Below are positions 40,747 through 49,696 of a DNA stretch of 64,000 bases, in pieces. The notes below the pieces were generated by a model. That model was not told the DNA's origin and did not search any database. It saw nothing but the letters and a program-made list of their open reading frames with translations. The translations under genes were made by a program, and so were the position numbers. Source of the stretch: Arthrobacter sp. StoSoilA2 (lineage in GTDB: Bacteria > Actinomycetota > Actinomycetes > Actinomycetales > Micrococcaceae); the NCBI RefSeq assembly GCF_019977195.1, contig NZ_AP024643.1:682001-746000 (forward strand), written 5' to 3'. Numbering within the stretch: the first letter of the stretch is position 1; the number at the start of each line of letters is the position of its first letter.

Positions 40747-41752
40747 TGTCGGCTCCCTTTGGCAGCACCATGCGGATGTAGAAAGCGGAGGCAATGAACA
40801 GCGCGATCAGCAGCAGCACGCTCATTGCGCCGCCGAGGCCGAAGTTCCAACTGCCGAAGGAGTTTTGGTAGATCAACGGGGAAATAAGCGTGGCTTCCTT
40901 GGGAGACGTAGCTCCGAACAGGACGAAGGGAACGTTGAACTGGTTGAACGTCCAGAGCGACATCACCATGAGCAGCACGCCGTTGGCCGGGCGGACCATG
41001 GGCAAGGTGATGCGACGGAACTGCTGCCAGAGCGTAGCGCCGTCAATGGCTGCTGCCTCGTAGACATCGGTGGGAACGTTTTGCAGGGCTGCCATCAGCA
41101 TGAGGAAGGCGAACGGCCACAACTGCCAGACGTTGACTATCACCATGGCTCCGAAGGAGTTCTCGCCCAGCAGCCAGAAGGGGCGTTCGTCGCCGAAGAG
41201 GTGAAGCGTGTCCACCAGGATTTGGTTCACGGCACCATCGCGCTGATTGAACATGAAGGCCCAGGCGATGGTTCCTACGTAGGCCGGGAGTGCGTAAGGG
41301 ACCAGGAAGAACGTGCGAAGAAGAGCACGTCCCCTGAAGTTGGAGGACAGGAAAACCGCGCCTGCCATGCCGAGGACCCAGGAGAAGCCGACCACCAGGA
41401 TGGTGTAGCCCAGCGTGCGGCCAACCGTGCTGAAGAAGGCCTGGCCGATGGTGCTGTCCGGGTTTAGCCCGTTGATGAAGTTCTGGAGCCCCACGAACGG
41501 CGCGTTGAGCCAGTTGGTGAGGTTGAGCTGCGTCAGGGAGATGAACGCGATCCAGATCCCAAGGAGCATCGGGCCGATGTGGATCAGGAGTTCAAGGATC
41601 GCGGCCGGAAGGATCAGGCCATAGGGGAGGAATGAGCGACGCCTCTTACGTACAGGCGGTGTGCTTGCTGCCCGTGCTTGGCCGGGCTCGGGATCAACGG
41701 CAGGGGTGCTGCCTGCAGCGGCCGGGCCGCTGTCCAATGCTGAATGGGACAT
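40739..41752 (-). CDS. Carbohydrate ABC transporter permease, MalF type
   Basis: A 337-residue membrane protein with about six hydrophobic segments after a proline/alanine-rich cytoplasmic N-terminus of about 50 residues. The EAA loop is YEAAAIDGATLWQQFRRITL. The start at 41752 has AAAGGAG upstream and removes non-family residues. It forms a heterodimer with the MalG-type permease encoded next. Confidence 0.92.
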   Translation of the reverse strand: MSHSALDSGPAAAGSTPAVDPEPGQARAASTPPVRKRRRSFLPYGLILPAAILELLIHIGPMLLGIWIAFISLTQLNLTNWLNAPFVGLQNFINGLNPDSTIGQAFFSTVGRTLGYTILVVGFSWVLGMAGAVFLSSNFRGRALLRTFFLVPYALPAYVGTIAWAFMFNQRDGAVNQILVDTLHLFGDERPFWLLGENSFGAMVIVNVWQLWPFAFLMLMAALQNVPTDVYEAAAIDGATLWQQFRRITLPMVRPANGVLLMVMSLWTFNQFNVPFVLFGATSPKEATLISPLIYQNSFGSWNFGLGGAMSVLLLIALFIASAFYIRMVLPKGADND

Positions 41753-41815
41753 GGAAACTCCTTTGCCGGAGCGGGGACACCACTTTGTGGTGGCGTCCCC
41801 ACTCACTGGGCCTGG

Positions 41816-43141
41816 TTACTGGGCCGCGGCCATCTGGTTGTTGGCGTCCTTGAGGGCCGCCCGGATGTCGTCTTCGGAAACAGTTCCCGTTGCCGCTTTG
41901 GCAAAGAGGTTCTTGATTGCCGTGCCGGTGAGGGTCTCCATCTGACCTTCTTTGGCGATCAGCGGCATGGGCAGGGAGTGGTTGGCCAGGGCGTCATTCT
42001 TGGCCTTGACTTCTTCGGTCTGGAAGGCGGCATCGCTCGACGCTGCGGTGACTACAGGCAGGGAGGAGTAGGCCTTGTTGAGGGCAATCTGTTCTTCGTC
42101 ACTGGTCAGGAACGCGGCCAGCTTAATGGCATTTGCCTTGTTGTCGCTGTTCTTGAAGACACTGAGGTTGATACCGGCCACGTGGCTCTGGGTGCCACGG
42201 TCACCGGTAGCTCCGGCCGTCATCATGGGGATAGGGGCTACACCCCAGTCCTTGAAGTCGCGCGCAGCGAAGTTCTTCAGCGGGCTCTGGTCGAACATCA
42301 TGGCGGCCTTGCCGTTGATGAGGTTGTCCACCTTCTGGCTGCCCTGGCTCAGTTCAGCGTCCGACGGCGACATCACCTTCTCCGTGGCCATCAGGTCTAC
42401 GAACTGCTTGACACCCTCTACCTGGGGATCGCTGTCAAAGGTGGGCTTTCCGTCCTTATCGAACAAGGTGCCACCGTTTTGCAGGCCACGAACGAAGGCT
42501 TGGTGCGAGTTGGCGGAAACGGATGCTCCGGCGGCGGTGAAGCCCCACTGATCGGGCTTGCCGTCACCGTTGGTGTCCTTGGTGAGCTTCTTGGCATCAG
42601 CTACAAACTCGTCCCAGGTTGTGGGGGCCTTCTCGATCCCGGCTTCCTTGAACAGCTTGGTGTTGTAATACATGTTGTAGGCCAAACCGTAGAGCGGCAC
42701 GGACGTGGGGGTCTTGCCCTCCGCGCCACCGGTGGACCAGCTGGTCTTCAGGAAGCGGTCTTTGCCGCCTACGGCCTCGAGCAGTTCACCTTCCACGGGC
42801 TCGAAAGCGCCCGTCTCCTGAAGGGTCACGGCCCACGTGTTGCCGATGTTCAGGACGTCCGGACCGTCGCCACTGGTAACGGCCGTAAGAATGCGGTTGT
42901 AGAGGTCGGTCCAGCTGATGACTTCCAGCTGTACCTTTACTCCGGTCTTTTCGGTAAAACGATCCAGCGTCGGCTTCAGCTTCGCTGCGGTGTCGTCCAG
43001 GCTGTTGCCCTGGTCCGACGCCCAGTAGGTGATGGTGTCGCTGCTTGCTTGTGGACTGCCGCCGCCACCGCAGGCGCTGAGACCCAGTGCCAAGGCTGCC
43101 GTCGCGGCAACCGCCGATAGGACTTTCAGGGGATTCTTCAT
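41816..43141 (-). CDS. Extracellular carbohydrate-binding lipoprotein (ABC importer)
   Basis: A 441-residue substrate-binding protein of the bacterial SBP family 1. The N-terminus is a lipoprotein signal with lipobox LSAC at about residue 24. The mature protein has TGVKVQLEVISWTDLYNRIL, SGDGPDVLNIGNTWAVTLQ, YNMYYNTKLFKEAGIEKAPT and FDQSPLKNFAARD, usual for oligosaccharide-binding members. It lies between the second Gfo/TIM module and the two permeases, so it delivers the operon's sugar or glycoside. Confidence 0.92.
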   Translation of the reverse strand: MKNPLKVLSAVAATAALALGLSACGGGGSPQASSDTITYWASDQGNSLDDTAAKLKPTLDRFTEKTGVKVQLEVISWTDLYNRILTAVTSGDGPDVLNIGNTWAVTLQETGAFEPVEGELLEAVGGKDRFLKTSWSTGGAEGKTPTSVPLYGLAYNMYYNTKLFKEAGIEKAPTTWDEFVADAKKLTKDTNGDGKPDQWGFTAAGASVSANSHQAFVRGLQNGGTLFDKDGKPTFDSDPQVEGVKQFVDLMATEKVMSPSDAELSQGSQKVDNLINGKAAMMFDQSPLKNFAARDFKDWGVAPIPMMTAGATGDRGTQSHVAGINLSVFKNSDNKANAIKLAAFLTSDEEQIALNKAYSSLPVVTAASSDAAFQTEEVKAKNDALANHSLPMPLIAKEGQMETLTGTAIKNLFAKAATGTVSEDDIRAALKDANNQMAAAQ

Positions 43142-43183
43142 GATGCTCCGGTTTTCTCGTCGTCGAGCTGGTGCTGGCTGAAA

Positions 43184-44341
43184 CTAGGCTGAAAGCGTTG
43201 CTGCCGTGGGATCCCAATCCTCGGGCAGCGCGGGGACCTGTGCTGCGGAACTTTCCACATCCACGAAGGCCCGGTTGTCGATTGACTCCGCGATGGAGGC
43301 CATCGTGTCCAGGATGTGGAACGCAAGTTCACCCTGGGCGCGGTGTGGCCGGCCCTCACGGATGGCGCGTGCCATTTCCAGGACGCCCGCTCCACGGCTG
43401 GCAGTTGAGCCGACCGAAGGGACGGTTGTCCAATCGTCGGAGCCGAGGGCGCAAATCCTGATGTCGCCGTCGAAGTTGTTCGGGTCCGGCAACGCGATGG
43501 TGGCCTCCGAACCGGTGATCTCCACGAACCCTGCGCGCTTGAGCGGGGAATCGAAGCTGAAGATGCTCTGGGCAGATTCACCGTTCTCGAACTCCAGGAT
43601 GGAGCTGACGTGGGTGGGGACCGTGACGTCGAACGTCTCGCCAGCCTTGGGACCCGAGCCGATCACGCGTGTTTCGCGGGACTTGGAACCGAAAGCGCCC
43701 ACCTTGCGGATGCTGCCGAAGGTCTGCACAAGCGTGGTCAGGTAGTAAGGGCCGATGTCGAACAGAGGGCCCGCACCGTCCTGGAAGAGGAAGGCGGGAT
43801 TCGGGTGCCAGGATTCCGGACCCGGCGACTGCATCAAGGTCAATGCTGTCAGTGGAGTGCCGATGTCGCCGCGTTCGATCATCCGGCGGGCAGTTTGGAG
43901 GCCGGCGCCGAGGAACGTGTCCGGGGCGCAACCCAGCCTGACGCCGGCTGCGTCGGCTGCCTTGAGCAGGCCCAAGCCACTTTCCCGGTCCAGGGAGAAC
44001 GGCTTTTCGCTCCAGACGTGCTTGCCTGCGTTCACAGCCTGCGTGGCAACTTCCACGTGGGCAGCGGGGATGGTCAGGTTGATGACAATCTCCACCTCCG
44101 GGTGGCCGAGGACAGCATCAATGCCACCGTGCACGGGAATGCCGTACTCGTTGGCCCGGGTGGCTGCTGCCTCCTCGAACAAGTCGCCGATCGCCACAAC
44201 GCGGACATCAGGGAAGCTTGTCAGGTTGTCGAGGTACTGCTTGCTGATGACACCTGCGCCGATGATGCCGACGCCCACCGGGCCTGAACCGACAGGGCTT
44301 GATGTCAGAGAACCGAAGGCGGCTCCTGCTGCGTGGCTCAT
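43184..44341 (-). CDS. Gfo/Idh/MocA-family oxidoreductase (module copy 2)
   Basis: A 385-residue dehydrogenase, the close paralogue of 37907-39046. It has GIIGAGVISKQYLDNLTSFP, HVWSEKPFSLDRESGLGLLK and GPLFDIGPYYLTTLVQTFGS. The N-terminus is about 8 residues longer and more serine/alanine-rich than copy 1. It overlaps the upstream TIM-barrel gene by 4 bases (ATGA), as copy 1 does. The presence of two modules in one operon suggests that two different positions or two related sugars are processed. Confidence 0.88.
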   Translation of the reverse strand: MSHAAGAAFGSLTSSPVGSGPVGVGIIGAGVISKQYLDNLTSFPDVRVVAIGDLFEEAAATRANEYGIPVHGGIDAVLGHPEVEIVINLTIPAAHVEVATQAVNAGKHVWSEKPFSLDRESGLGLLKAADAAGVRLGCAPDTFLGAGLQTARRMIERGDIGTPLTALTLMQSPGPESWHPNPAFLFQDGAGPLFDIGPYYLTTLVQTFGSIRKVGAFGSKSRETRVIGSGPKAGETFDVTVPTHVSSILEFENGESAQSIFSFDSPLKRAGFVEITGSEATIALPDPNNFDGDIRICALGSDDWTTVPSVGSTASRGAGVLEMARAIREGRPHRAQGELAFHILDTMASIAESIDNRAFVDVESSAAQVPALPEDWDPTAATLSA

Positions 44342-45078
44342 GCGGACACCTTCCCGGCGTTGAGGTAGTTGTAGCTGTCTTCTACGGCATCGAACATGTC
44401 GCCCTGGAAGTCGTCCAGTTCCACGACTGCTGCTTCAAGTGAGCCGGCGGCGTTCAAGACGTCCCAGATAGGCATCTGGCCGGCACCAACGGCGAGCTGG
44501 CTCGACGGGTCCGAGGTCACGGGACCGTCCTTGACGTGAATGAACTTCACGCGGTCACCAAGCCGGGCCAGGAGTTCAGCGGGGTTCTGGCCTCCTACTG
44601 CTGCCCAATAGGTGTCGAGCTCCAGCACAACCTCAGGATCGAGGTGGTCGGCCAGGTGTTCGATCGCAGTTTTGCCATCGATGACGGATTCAACTTCCCA
44701 CCAGTGGTTGTGATAACCGACGCGCACGCCGTACTCGGATCCCTTGGCAGCGGCCGCGTTGAGCTGTTCGGCGGTGGCCTTGATGTCCTCGATGGTGTTC
44801 CAGCGCTCGATCGGAACATGCGGGTCAATGACAGTTCCGATACCCAGCTGCTGCGCAGCGGCAAAGATTGCGTCCTGGTCATCGCTAAGCAACGGAGCGT
44901 GGCCGGACGGGGCGGTGAGGTTGTTCTCCGTCAAAGCCCGCTTCAGTTCTTCGGCCTTGGCAACAAAACGGTAGGGCTCAACCATCGTGAAGCCGATGTC
45001 GGCCAAGCGCTGGATGGTTCCCGCCAGATCCTCTTCAAGGGCCTTTCGGACCGTGTAGAGCTGGATCGAATATGACAC
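44338..45078 (-). CDS. TIM-barrel sugar phosphate isomerase/epimerase (module copy 2)
   Basis: A 246-residue TIM barrel with GTG start at 45078. It matches copy 1 at 39043 in SIQLYTVRKALEEDLAGTI, VEPYRFVAKAEELKRAL, TAPSGHAPLLSDDQDAIF, VGYHNHWWEVES and VVLELDTYWAAVGG. It is the first gene of the minus-strand operon, divergent from the ROK repressor, and should be strongly controlled by it. Confidence 0.87.
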   Translation of the reverse strand: MSYSIQLYTVRKALEEDLAGTIQRLADIGFTMVEPYRFVAKAEELKRALTENNLTAPSGHAPLLSDDQDAIFAAAQQLGIGTVIDPHVPIERWNTIEDIKATAEQLNAAAAKGSEYGVRVGYHNHWWEVESVIDGKTAIEHLADHLDPEVVLELDTYWAAVGGQNPAELLARLGDRVKFIHVKDGPVTSDPSSQLAVGAGQMPIWDVLNAAGSLEAAVVELDDFQGDMFDAVEDSYNYLNAGKVSA

Positions 45079-45171
45079 TGTCTCTCCTCGTCGTTGTGGG
45101 TGGAGGCAAATCGATGCCGTTGATTTCCGGCATCCAAGGGGGTGATGTGCTGCTCCTCACAACCTAGGGGG

Positions 45172-45197
45172 ACTTTTGCCGAGCGTCAAGCAAAAGT
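45172..45197. promoter_or_regulatory. Candidate ROK operator, ACTTTTGC-N10-GCAAAAGT
   Basis: A perfect 8-bp inverted repeat in the divergent region between the sugar operon and the ROK gene. A related half-site AACTTCTGC follows near 45214, and a perfect AAGCA-ATCG-TGCTT dyad lies at 45237-45250. Confidence 0.6.
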
Positions 45198-45260
45198 TGA
45201 AATATGGCCGACAAACTTCTGCTGCATGACACGCATAAGCAATCGTGCTTCACTAATGGC

Positions 45261-46481
45261 ATGACCTCAGCACCCGGACACCAAGGCGGAAAAGACGCCC
45301 CCGCGCAGGACGCAGGTAACCTTTCACGTGCCGGGGACCTCTTCCAGCTCCTCCGGGACGGCCAAGCCCGGACCCGTGCTGAGCTTGCCCTCACCACAGG
45401 ACTCGCCCGCTCCACCGTCGCTTCCCGCATCGACGCCCTGATCGGATCCGGTCTCGTGGGCCCTGCCGGTGAGGCAACATCCAGTGGCGGCAGGCCGCCG
45501 TCGCGCTTTGCCTTCAACCCCGCCGCGCGCGTAGTCCTGGCCGTCGACGTCGGAGCGACCCACGTGATTGTCGCCGTCACCGACCTCAGTGGAAGCGTCC
45601 TTGCCGAACGGCGCCTGTCACAGGAAGTCGCGGACGGCCCCGAGGTTGTGCTGGGCAAGGTCATCAGCGCGGGCCGCGAATTGCTCGCCGAAGCGGGACG
45701 GGAACCGGGCGACCTCGCAGGAATGGGTATCGGCCTTCCGGGCCCCGTGGAACACGCCACCGGACGGCCGGTCAAGCCGCCCATCATGCCCGGTTGGGAC
45801 GGATTCGACGTCGTCCCTTACGTCCAGCGCTCACTGCCAGTACCCGTGCTGGTGGACAACGACGTCAACATCATGGCGCTCGGCGAACGGACAGCCTACT
45901 GGCCTGACCACGAGAATTTCCTGTTCATCAAAGTCGCCACCGGCATCGGCGCAGGGATCATCAGCAGCGGCCAGCTGCAACGCGGCGCCAACGGCACTGC
46001 AGGGGACCTTGGCCACGTGAGGGTGCCCCGCGGCGACGACGTCCTCTGCCGTTGTGGCAACTATGGATGCCTCGAAGCGCTCGCCTCAGGTCCCGCCGTC
46101 GCGCGCCAACTCAAGGCGCAAGGCCTCGAAGCCGCTACCGGTGCGGACGTTCTCCGGCTGGTAGCCGAAGGAAACTTGCAGGCCATCCAGGCGCTGCGGC
46201 AGGCGGGACGGGACGTCGGCGATGTGCTGGCCACAGTGGTCAACCTGCTCAATCCGTCCATGATCATCATCGGCGGCAGCGTGGGAGAGGCTGGCGAACA
46301 CCTGGTTGCCGGCATTCGCGAGGTTGTGTACCGGCGCTCGCTGCCGTTGGCCACCACGCACCTGCGCATCGGCATTTCCATGGCCGGTGACCGCGCCGCA
46401 ATTCTGGGCGCCAGCCAGATGGTGACGCAGTACGTGCTCTCACCGGCAGTGATTGAAGCCACGCTCCAAGCAGCTGGATAG
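45261..46481 (+). CDS. ROK-family transcriptional regulator
   Basis: A 406-residue repressor with an N-terminal winged helix (RTRAELALTTGLARSTVASR) and a C-terminal sugar-kinase-like ROK domain. The ATP-type motif is AVDVGATHVIVAVTD, and the ROK zinc motif CRCGNYGCLEAL is intact. ATG 45261 is chosen because the earlier ATG at 45204 lies in the operator-like DNA and adds unrelated residues; neither has a strong ribosome site. It is divergent from the sugar operon and is its likely repressor, with the imported sugar or a derivative as inducer. Confidence 0.88.
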   Translation: MTSAPGHQGGKDAPAQDAGNLSRAGDLFQLLRDGQARTRAELALTTGLARSTVASRIDALIGSGLVGPAGEATSSGGRPPSRFAFNPAARVVLAVDVGATHVIVAVTDLSGSVLAERRLSQEVADGPEVVLGKVISAGRELLAEAGREPGDLAGMGIGLPGPVEHATGRPVKPPIMPGWDGFDVVPYVQRSLPVPVLVDNDVNIMALGERTAYWPDHENFLFIKVATGIGAGIISSGQLQRGANGTAGDLGHVRVPRGDDVLCRCGNYGCLEALASGPAVARQLKAQGLEAATGADVLRLVAEGNLQAIQALRQAGRDVGDVLATVVNLLNPSMIIIGGSVGEAGEHLVAGIREVVYRRSLPLATTHLRIGISMAGDRAAILGASQMVTQYVLSPAVIEATLQAAG

Positions 46482-46566
46482 ACGCCGTTTGTGACCGGAT
46501 GGCCGGTGGCGGCGTGATAGCAATGAAGGTGATGAAAACGTTTCCCGCCACCTTCCAGCGCACGCC

Positions 46567-47760
46567 ATGAGCCAGTTCCTCGCCAAAGTTCCCCGGGGAT
46601 GGTTGATCCTTGCCTGCATTGGGCTGATCGCGCTCAACATGCGTGGGCCGTTCGTAGCCGTGGCCCCCGTGGTGGATTCGCTGCAGGCCGACCTCGGATT
46701 CTCGCCAGTTGAACTGGGTCTGTTGACTGGTATCCCCGTGCTCTGCTTCTCGCTTGCCTCGCCGCTGGCATCGATGGCCGGCCGCAGGTTGGGTGCTGAA
46801 TTCGCGGTGATGCTCACGCTGCTCGGCGTGCTGGCCGGCGTCGTGATCCGCTCCAGCGGCGGTGGTATTCCGGTGATGGTGGGGACGGTGATCATCGGTG
46901 TGGCTATTACGATCGGCAATATCGCCGTGCCGCTCATCATCCGGCGCGACTTTGCGCCGCGGCGGCAGGCAACCGCAATGGGCGTCTACACGGCGGCGCT
47001 GAACATCGGGTCCTTCCTTACCTCGGTGGCCACTGCGCCGCTTGCTGAACTGGTGGGCTGGCGGCTTTCCCTCGCGGCGAGTGCACTCCTGGCCTTGGCC
47101 GCAATCCTGTTTTGGGTGCCAACTGTTGGTGCGCGCCGGGCGTTTGTGCCAGCCGCGGTTCCGGCTGCTTCTCCCTCCGGGCCGGGGAAGGTTGCCGGCG
47201 TGGGCTGGCTAACCGCTGGCCTGACGCTTGGCTTCGCCGGCCAAGCGTTCTCCTACTACGGCGTCACCGCTTGGCTGCCAAGCTTCCTGTCCGACGAACT
47301 CGCCATGGGCGCCGCCGAGGCCGGTGCAGGCTCATCGCTGTTCCAGATCTTCGCGATTGTGGGCGGTCTGGGTGTACCGCTCCTGGCCCGCTTTGCCAGT
47401 ACGACGACGGTCGCGGTCACCTTGAGTGCGTTGTGGCTGACCGTTCCCGTGGGCTTGCTCCTGGCGCCTGGTTTGTGGTGGATGTGGTCTTCCATGGGCG
47501 GCATTGCGCAGGGTGGCGGCATCACGGTTGTGTTCATCGCCATCATCAAGTTCGCCAAGGACCAGGCCTCGGCAGGGAGGATGTCCGCCGTCGTCCAAGG
47601 TGTGGGCTACCTGGTTGCAGCCTTGGCGCCAACCGTCATCGGGTACGTCCATGGAGTGTCTGAGGGCTGGACCGTGCCGCTGCTTTTGATCCTTGGTTCG
47701 GTGCTCGCGTTCTGTGTGTGCGTTACGTTGTCCGTGCGCTGGGTGGCCCGGCAGCGGTAG
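46567..47760 (+). CDS. MFS transporter, CynX/NimT-like
   Basis: A 397-residue major facilitator with about 12 membrane segments. The opening GLIALNMRGPFVAVAPVVDSLQ resembles the N-terminal signature of the CynX/NimT (cyanate/2-nitroimidazole) branch, and the central FAPRRQATAMGVYTAALNIG is also typical. It follows the ROK gene by 85 bases on the same strand but is probably unrelated to it. The substrate is not deducible. Confidence 0.85.
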   Translation: MSQFLAKVPRGWLILACIGLIALNMRGPFVAVAPVVDSLQADLGFSPVELGLLTGIPVLCFSLASPLASMAGRRLGAEFAVMLTLLGVLAGVVIRSSGGGIPVMVGTVIIGVAITIGNIAVPLIIRRDFAPRRQATAMGVYTAALNIGSFLTSVATAPLAELVGWRLSLAASALLALAAILFWVPTVGARRAFVPAAVPAASPSGPGKVAGVGWLTAGLTLGFAGQAFSYYGVTAWLPSFLSDELAMGAAEAGAGSSLFQIFAIVGGLGVPLLARFASTTTVAVTLSALWLTVPVGLLLAPGLWWMWSSMGGIAQGGGITVVFIAIIKFAKDQASAGRMSAVVQGVGYLVAALAPTVIGYVHGVSEGWTVPLLLILGSVLAFCVCVTLSVRWVARQR

Positions 47761-47782
47761 TTGAGTGCCGCCGTCGTGCCTT

Positions 47783-47850
47783 ACCCAACTGAGTCGCAGT
47801 TAAGCGCGTTTTGAGCCATCAAAACGCGCTTAACTGCGACCTAGTTGGGT
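47783..47850. repeat. Long palindrome, element 1 of the aceB-flanking pair
   Basis: Two 32-base arms (47783-47814 and 47819-47850) pair at 30 of 32 positions around a 4-base loop. The arms open with ACCCAACTGAGTCGCAGT. The same 18 bases open the element at 49624 on the other side of aceB. No T-run follows, so it is not a standard terminator, although it lies between convergent genes. Confidence 0.85.
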
Positions 47851-47952
47851 GGATACTCCGCTGCTGGGCTGCCTCCCCGACCATCGGGGTCACTTGTTGC
47901 GGAGAGTGCAGGCAGCCCAGCGTCGGGGCTCGGTGTGTCGCTCGACCTAGGG

Positions 47953-49605
47953 CTAGGCGGCGACGAGTTCCTCTTCCGTGGCCTCTTCACGGGCTTCGGT
48001 GAGGAAACGGGCGTAGGCCGGGATTGTCAGGAAGGTGGGGAATTCCTCGGCCAGGGTGACTTCTTCGAAGATGGCGCGGGCGTCTGCGAAGCGGTCTCCG
48101 TCGAAGCGTTCCAGTCGGGCGTATTCCTCCTCCAGCATGTCCTGGACCCATTCACGGCTGATGATGTCGCCGTGTTCGGTGATGGCGTGGGAGTGGATCC
48201 ATTGCCAGAGCTGGGAGCGTGAGATCTCGGCGGTGGCGGCGTCTTCCATGAGGTTGTGGATGGCCACGGCTCCGTTGCCCCTGAGCCAGGACTCGATGTA
48301 GCGGATGCCTACCTCGATGTTCAGGCGAACCCCGCCCTCGGTGATGGTGCCCTCGGTGCTGGCGATGTCGATCAATGCACGGTCATCGGGAGTTACGTCC
48401 TCGCGGCTGCGGTCCAGCTGGTTCGGCTTGTCCCCGAGAACCTCGTCAAAGACTTCGCGGCAAACCGGCACCAGGTCCGGGTGGGCAACCCAGGAGCCGT
48501 CGAAGCCGTCGTTGGCTTCACGGGTCTTGTCGGCACGGACCTTCTCGAACGAGGCCTGGTTGGCGGCTTCGTCCTTGCGGTTCGGAACAGCTGCAGCCAT
48601 GCCGCCGATGGCCATGGCACCGCGGCGGTGGCAGGCCCGGACGAGTTGTTCGGTGTAGGCGCGCATGAACGGTTGGGTCATGGTTACCTGGCCGCGGTCC
48701 GGGAGCACGAAGCGCGGGCCGCGGGTGCGGAAGTTCTTAATCAGGGAGAAGATGTAGTCCCAGCGTCCGGCGTTCAAACCGCTCGCGTGGTCACGGAGTT
48801 CGTACAGGATCTCTTCCATCTCGAACGCGGCCGTGATGGTTTCGATCAGCACGGTGGCCCGGATGGTGCCCTGCGGGATGCCGAGCAGGTCCTGTGCCAG
48901 GACGAAGATGTCGTTCCACAGGCGGGCTTCGAGGTGGTTCTCGATCTTGGGCAGGTAGAAGTACGGGCCCTTGCCCTGGGCGAGCAACCGGCGGGCGTTG
49001 TGGAAGAAGAAGAGCCCGAAGTCCACTACGCCGCCGGCGATTGGCTTGCCGTCGATGAGCATGTGCTTCTCGGGCAGGTGCCAGCCGCGGGGACGGACCA
49101 CGATGGTGGGCAGGTCCCCTGCAGGCTTGAGCTTGTATTCCTTGCCCTCAGGCGACGTGAAGTCGATGCGCCGTTCCAGCGCGTCGGTCAGGTTCAGTTG
49201 GCCCTGGATGACGTTGCGCCACGTCGGTGTGGAGGAATCTTCCATGTCGGCCAGCCACACCTTCGCACCCGAGTTCAGGGCGTTGATGGTCATCTTCTTA
49301 TCCACCGGTCCCGTGATCTCCACGCGGCGGTCCTCCAGGCCCGGAGCCGGGGGAGCGACGCGCCACGACGGGTCATTCCGGATGGCCTCGGTCTGCGGCA
49401 GGAACCGCGGATCCTGGCCACTGGAAATCTGGTTGCGGCGGGCATGCCGTGCCTGCATCAGCTCCTGACGACGATCAGCCGTAGCCCGGTGCAACTTGCC
49501 GATGAACTCAAGGGCGTCTGGCGTGAGGACCTCGTTCTGCCGGCAAATGGGCTGCGCGGTGATGGTGATGCCGTTGATAGTGAAGTTGTCGGTGAAGCTG
49601 TTCAT
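47953..49605 (-). CDS. aceB: Malate synthase A
   Basis: A 550-residue malate synthase that condenses glyoxylate and acetyl-CoA to malate in the glyoxylate shunt. Diagnostic segments are VWLADMEDSSTPTWRNVIQG, TIRATVLIETITAAFEMEEI and YELRDHASGLNAGRWDYIFS, the last being the family signature. It is cytosolic. It lies downstream of aceA on the same strand, so both act together on acetate or fatty-acid carbon. It is flanked on both sides by related long palindromes. Confidence 0.95.
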   Translation of the reverse strand: MNSFTDNFTINGITITAQPICRQNEVLTPDALEFIGKLHRATADRRQELMQARHARRNQISSGQDPRFLPQTEAIRNDPSWRVAPPAPGLEDRRVEITGPVDKKMTINALNSGAKVWLADMEDSSTPTWRNVIQGQLNLTDALERRIDFTSPEGKEYKLKPAGDLPTIVVRPRGWHLPEKHMLIDGKPIAGGVVDFGLFFFHNARRLLAQGKGPYFYLPKIENHLEARLWNDIFVLAQDLLGIPQGTIRATVLIETITAAFEMEEILYELRDHASGLNAGRWDYIFSLIKNFRTRGPRFVLPDRGQVTMTQPFMRAYTEQLVRACHRRGAMAIGGMAAAVPNRKDEAANQASFEKVRADKTREANDGFDGSWVAHPDLVPVCREVFDEVLGDKPNQLDRSREDVTPDDRALIDIASTEGTITEGGVRLNIEVGIRYIESWLRGNGAVAIHNLMEDAATAEISRSQLWQWIHSHAITEHGDIISREWVQDMLEEEYARLERFDGDRFADARAIFEEVTLAEEFPTFLTIPAYARFLTEAREEATEEELVAA

Positions 49606-49623
49606 GGGAGTGTCCTTTCAGGG

Positions 49624-49690
49624 ACCCAACTGAGTCGCAGTAGATGCCGTTTTGGACGTTCATAACGGCATCTACTGCTACTTACTTGGG
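49624..49690. repeat. Long palindrome, element 2 of the aceB-flanking pair
   Basis: Arms 49624-49651 and about 49663-49690 pair at 24 of 28 positions. The outer left arm begins ACCCAACTGAGTCGCAGT, identical to element 1; the inner part differs but keeps its own pairing, which indicates compensatory change. It lies between aceA and aceB. Confidence 0.8.
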
Positions 49691-49696
49691 CAAGTT

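Noticed and set aside
41744..43120. 458-codon plus-strand frame over the sugar-binding protein gene
   Set aside because: Shadow of the lipoprotein gene, which has a signal peptide and family motifs on the minus strand.
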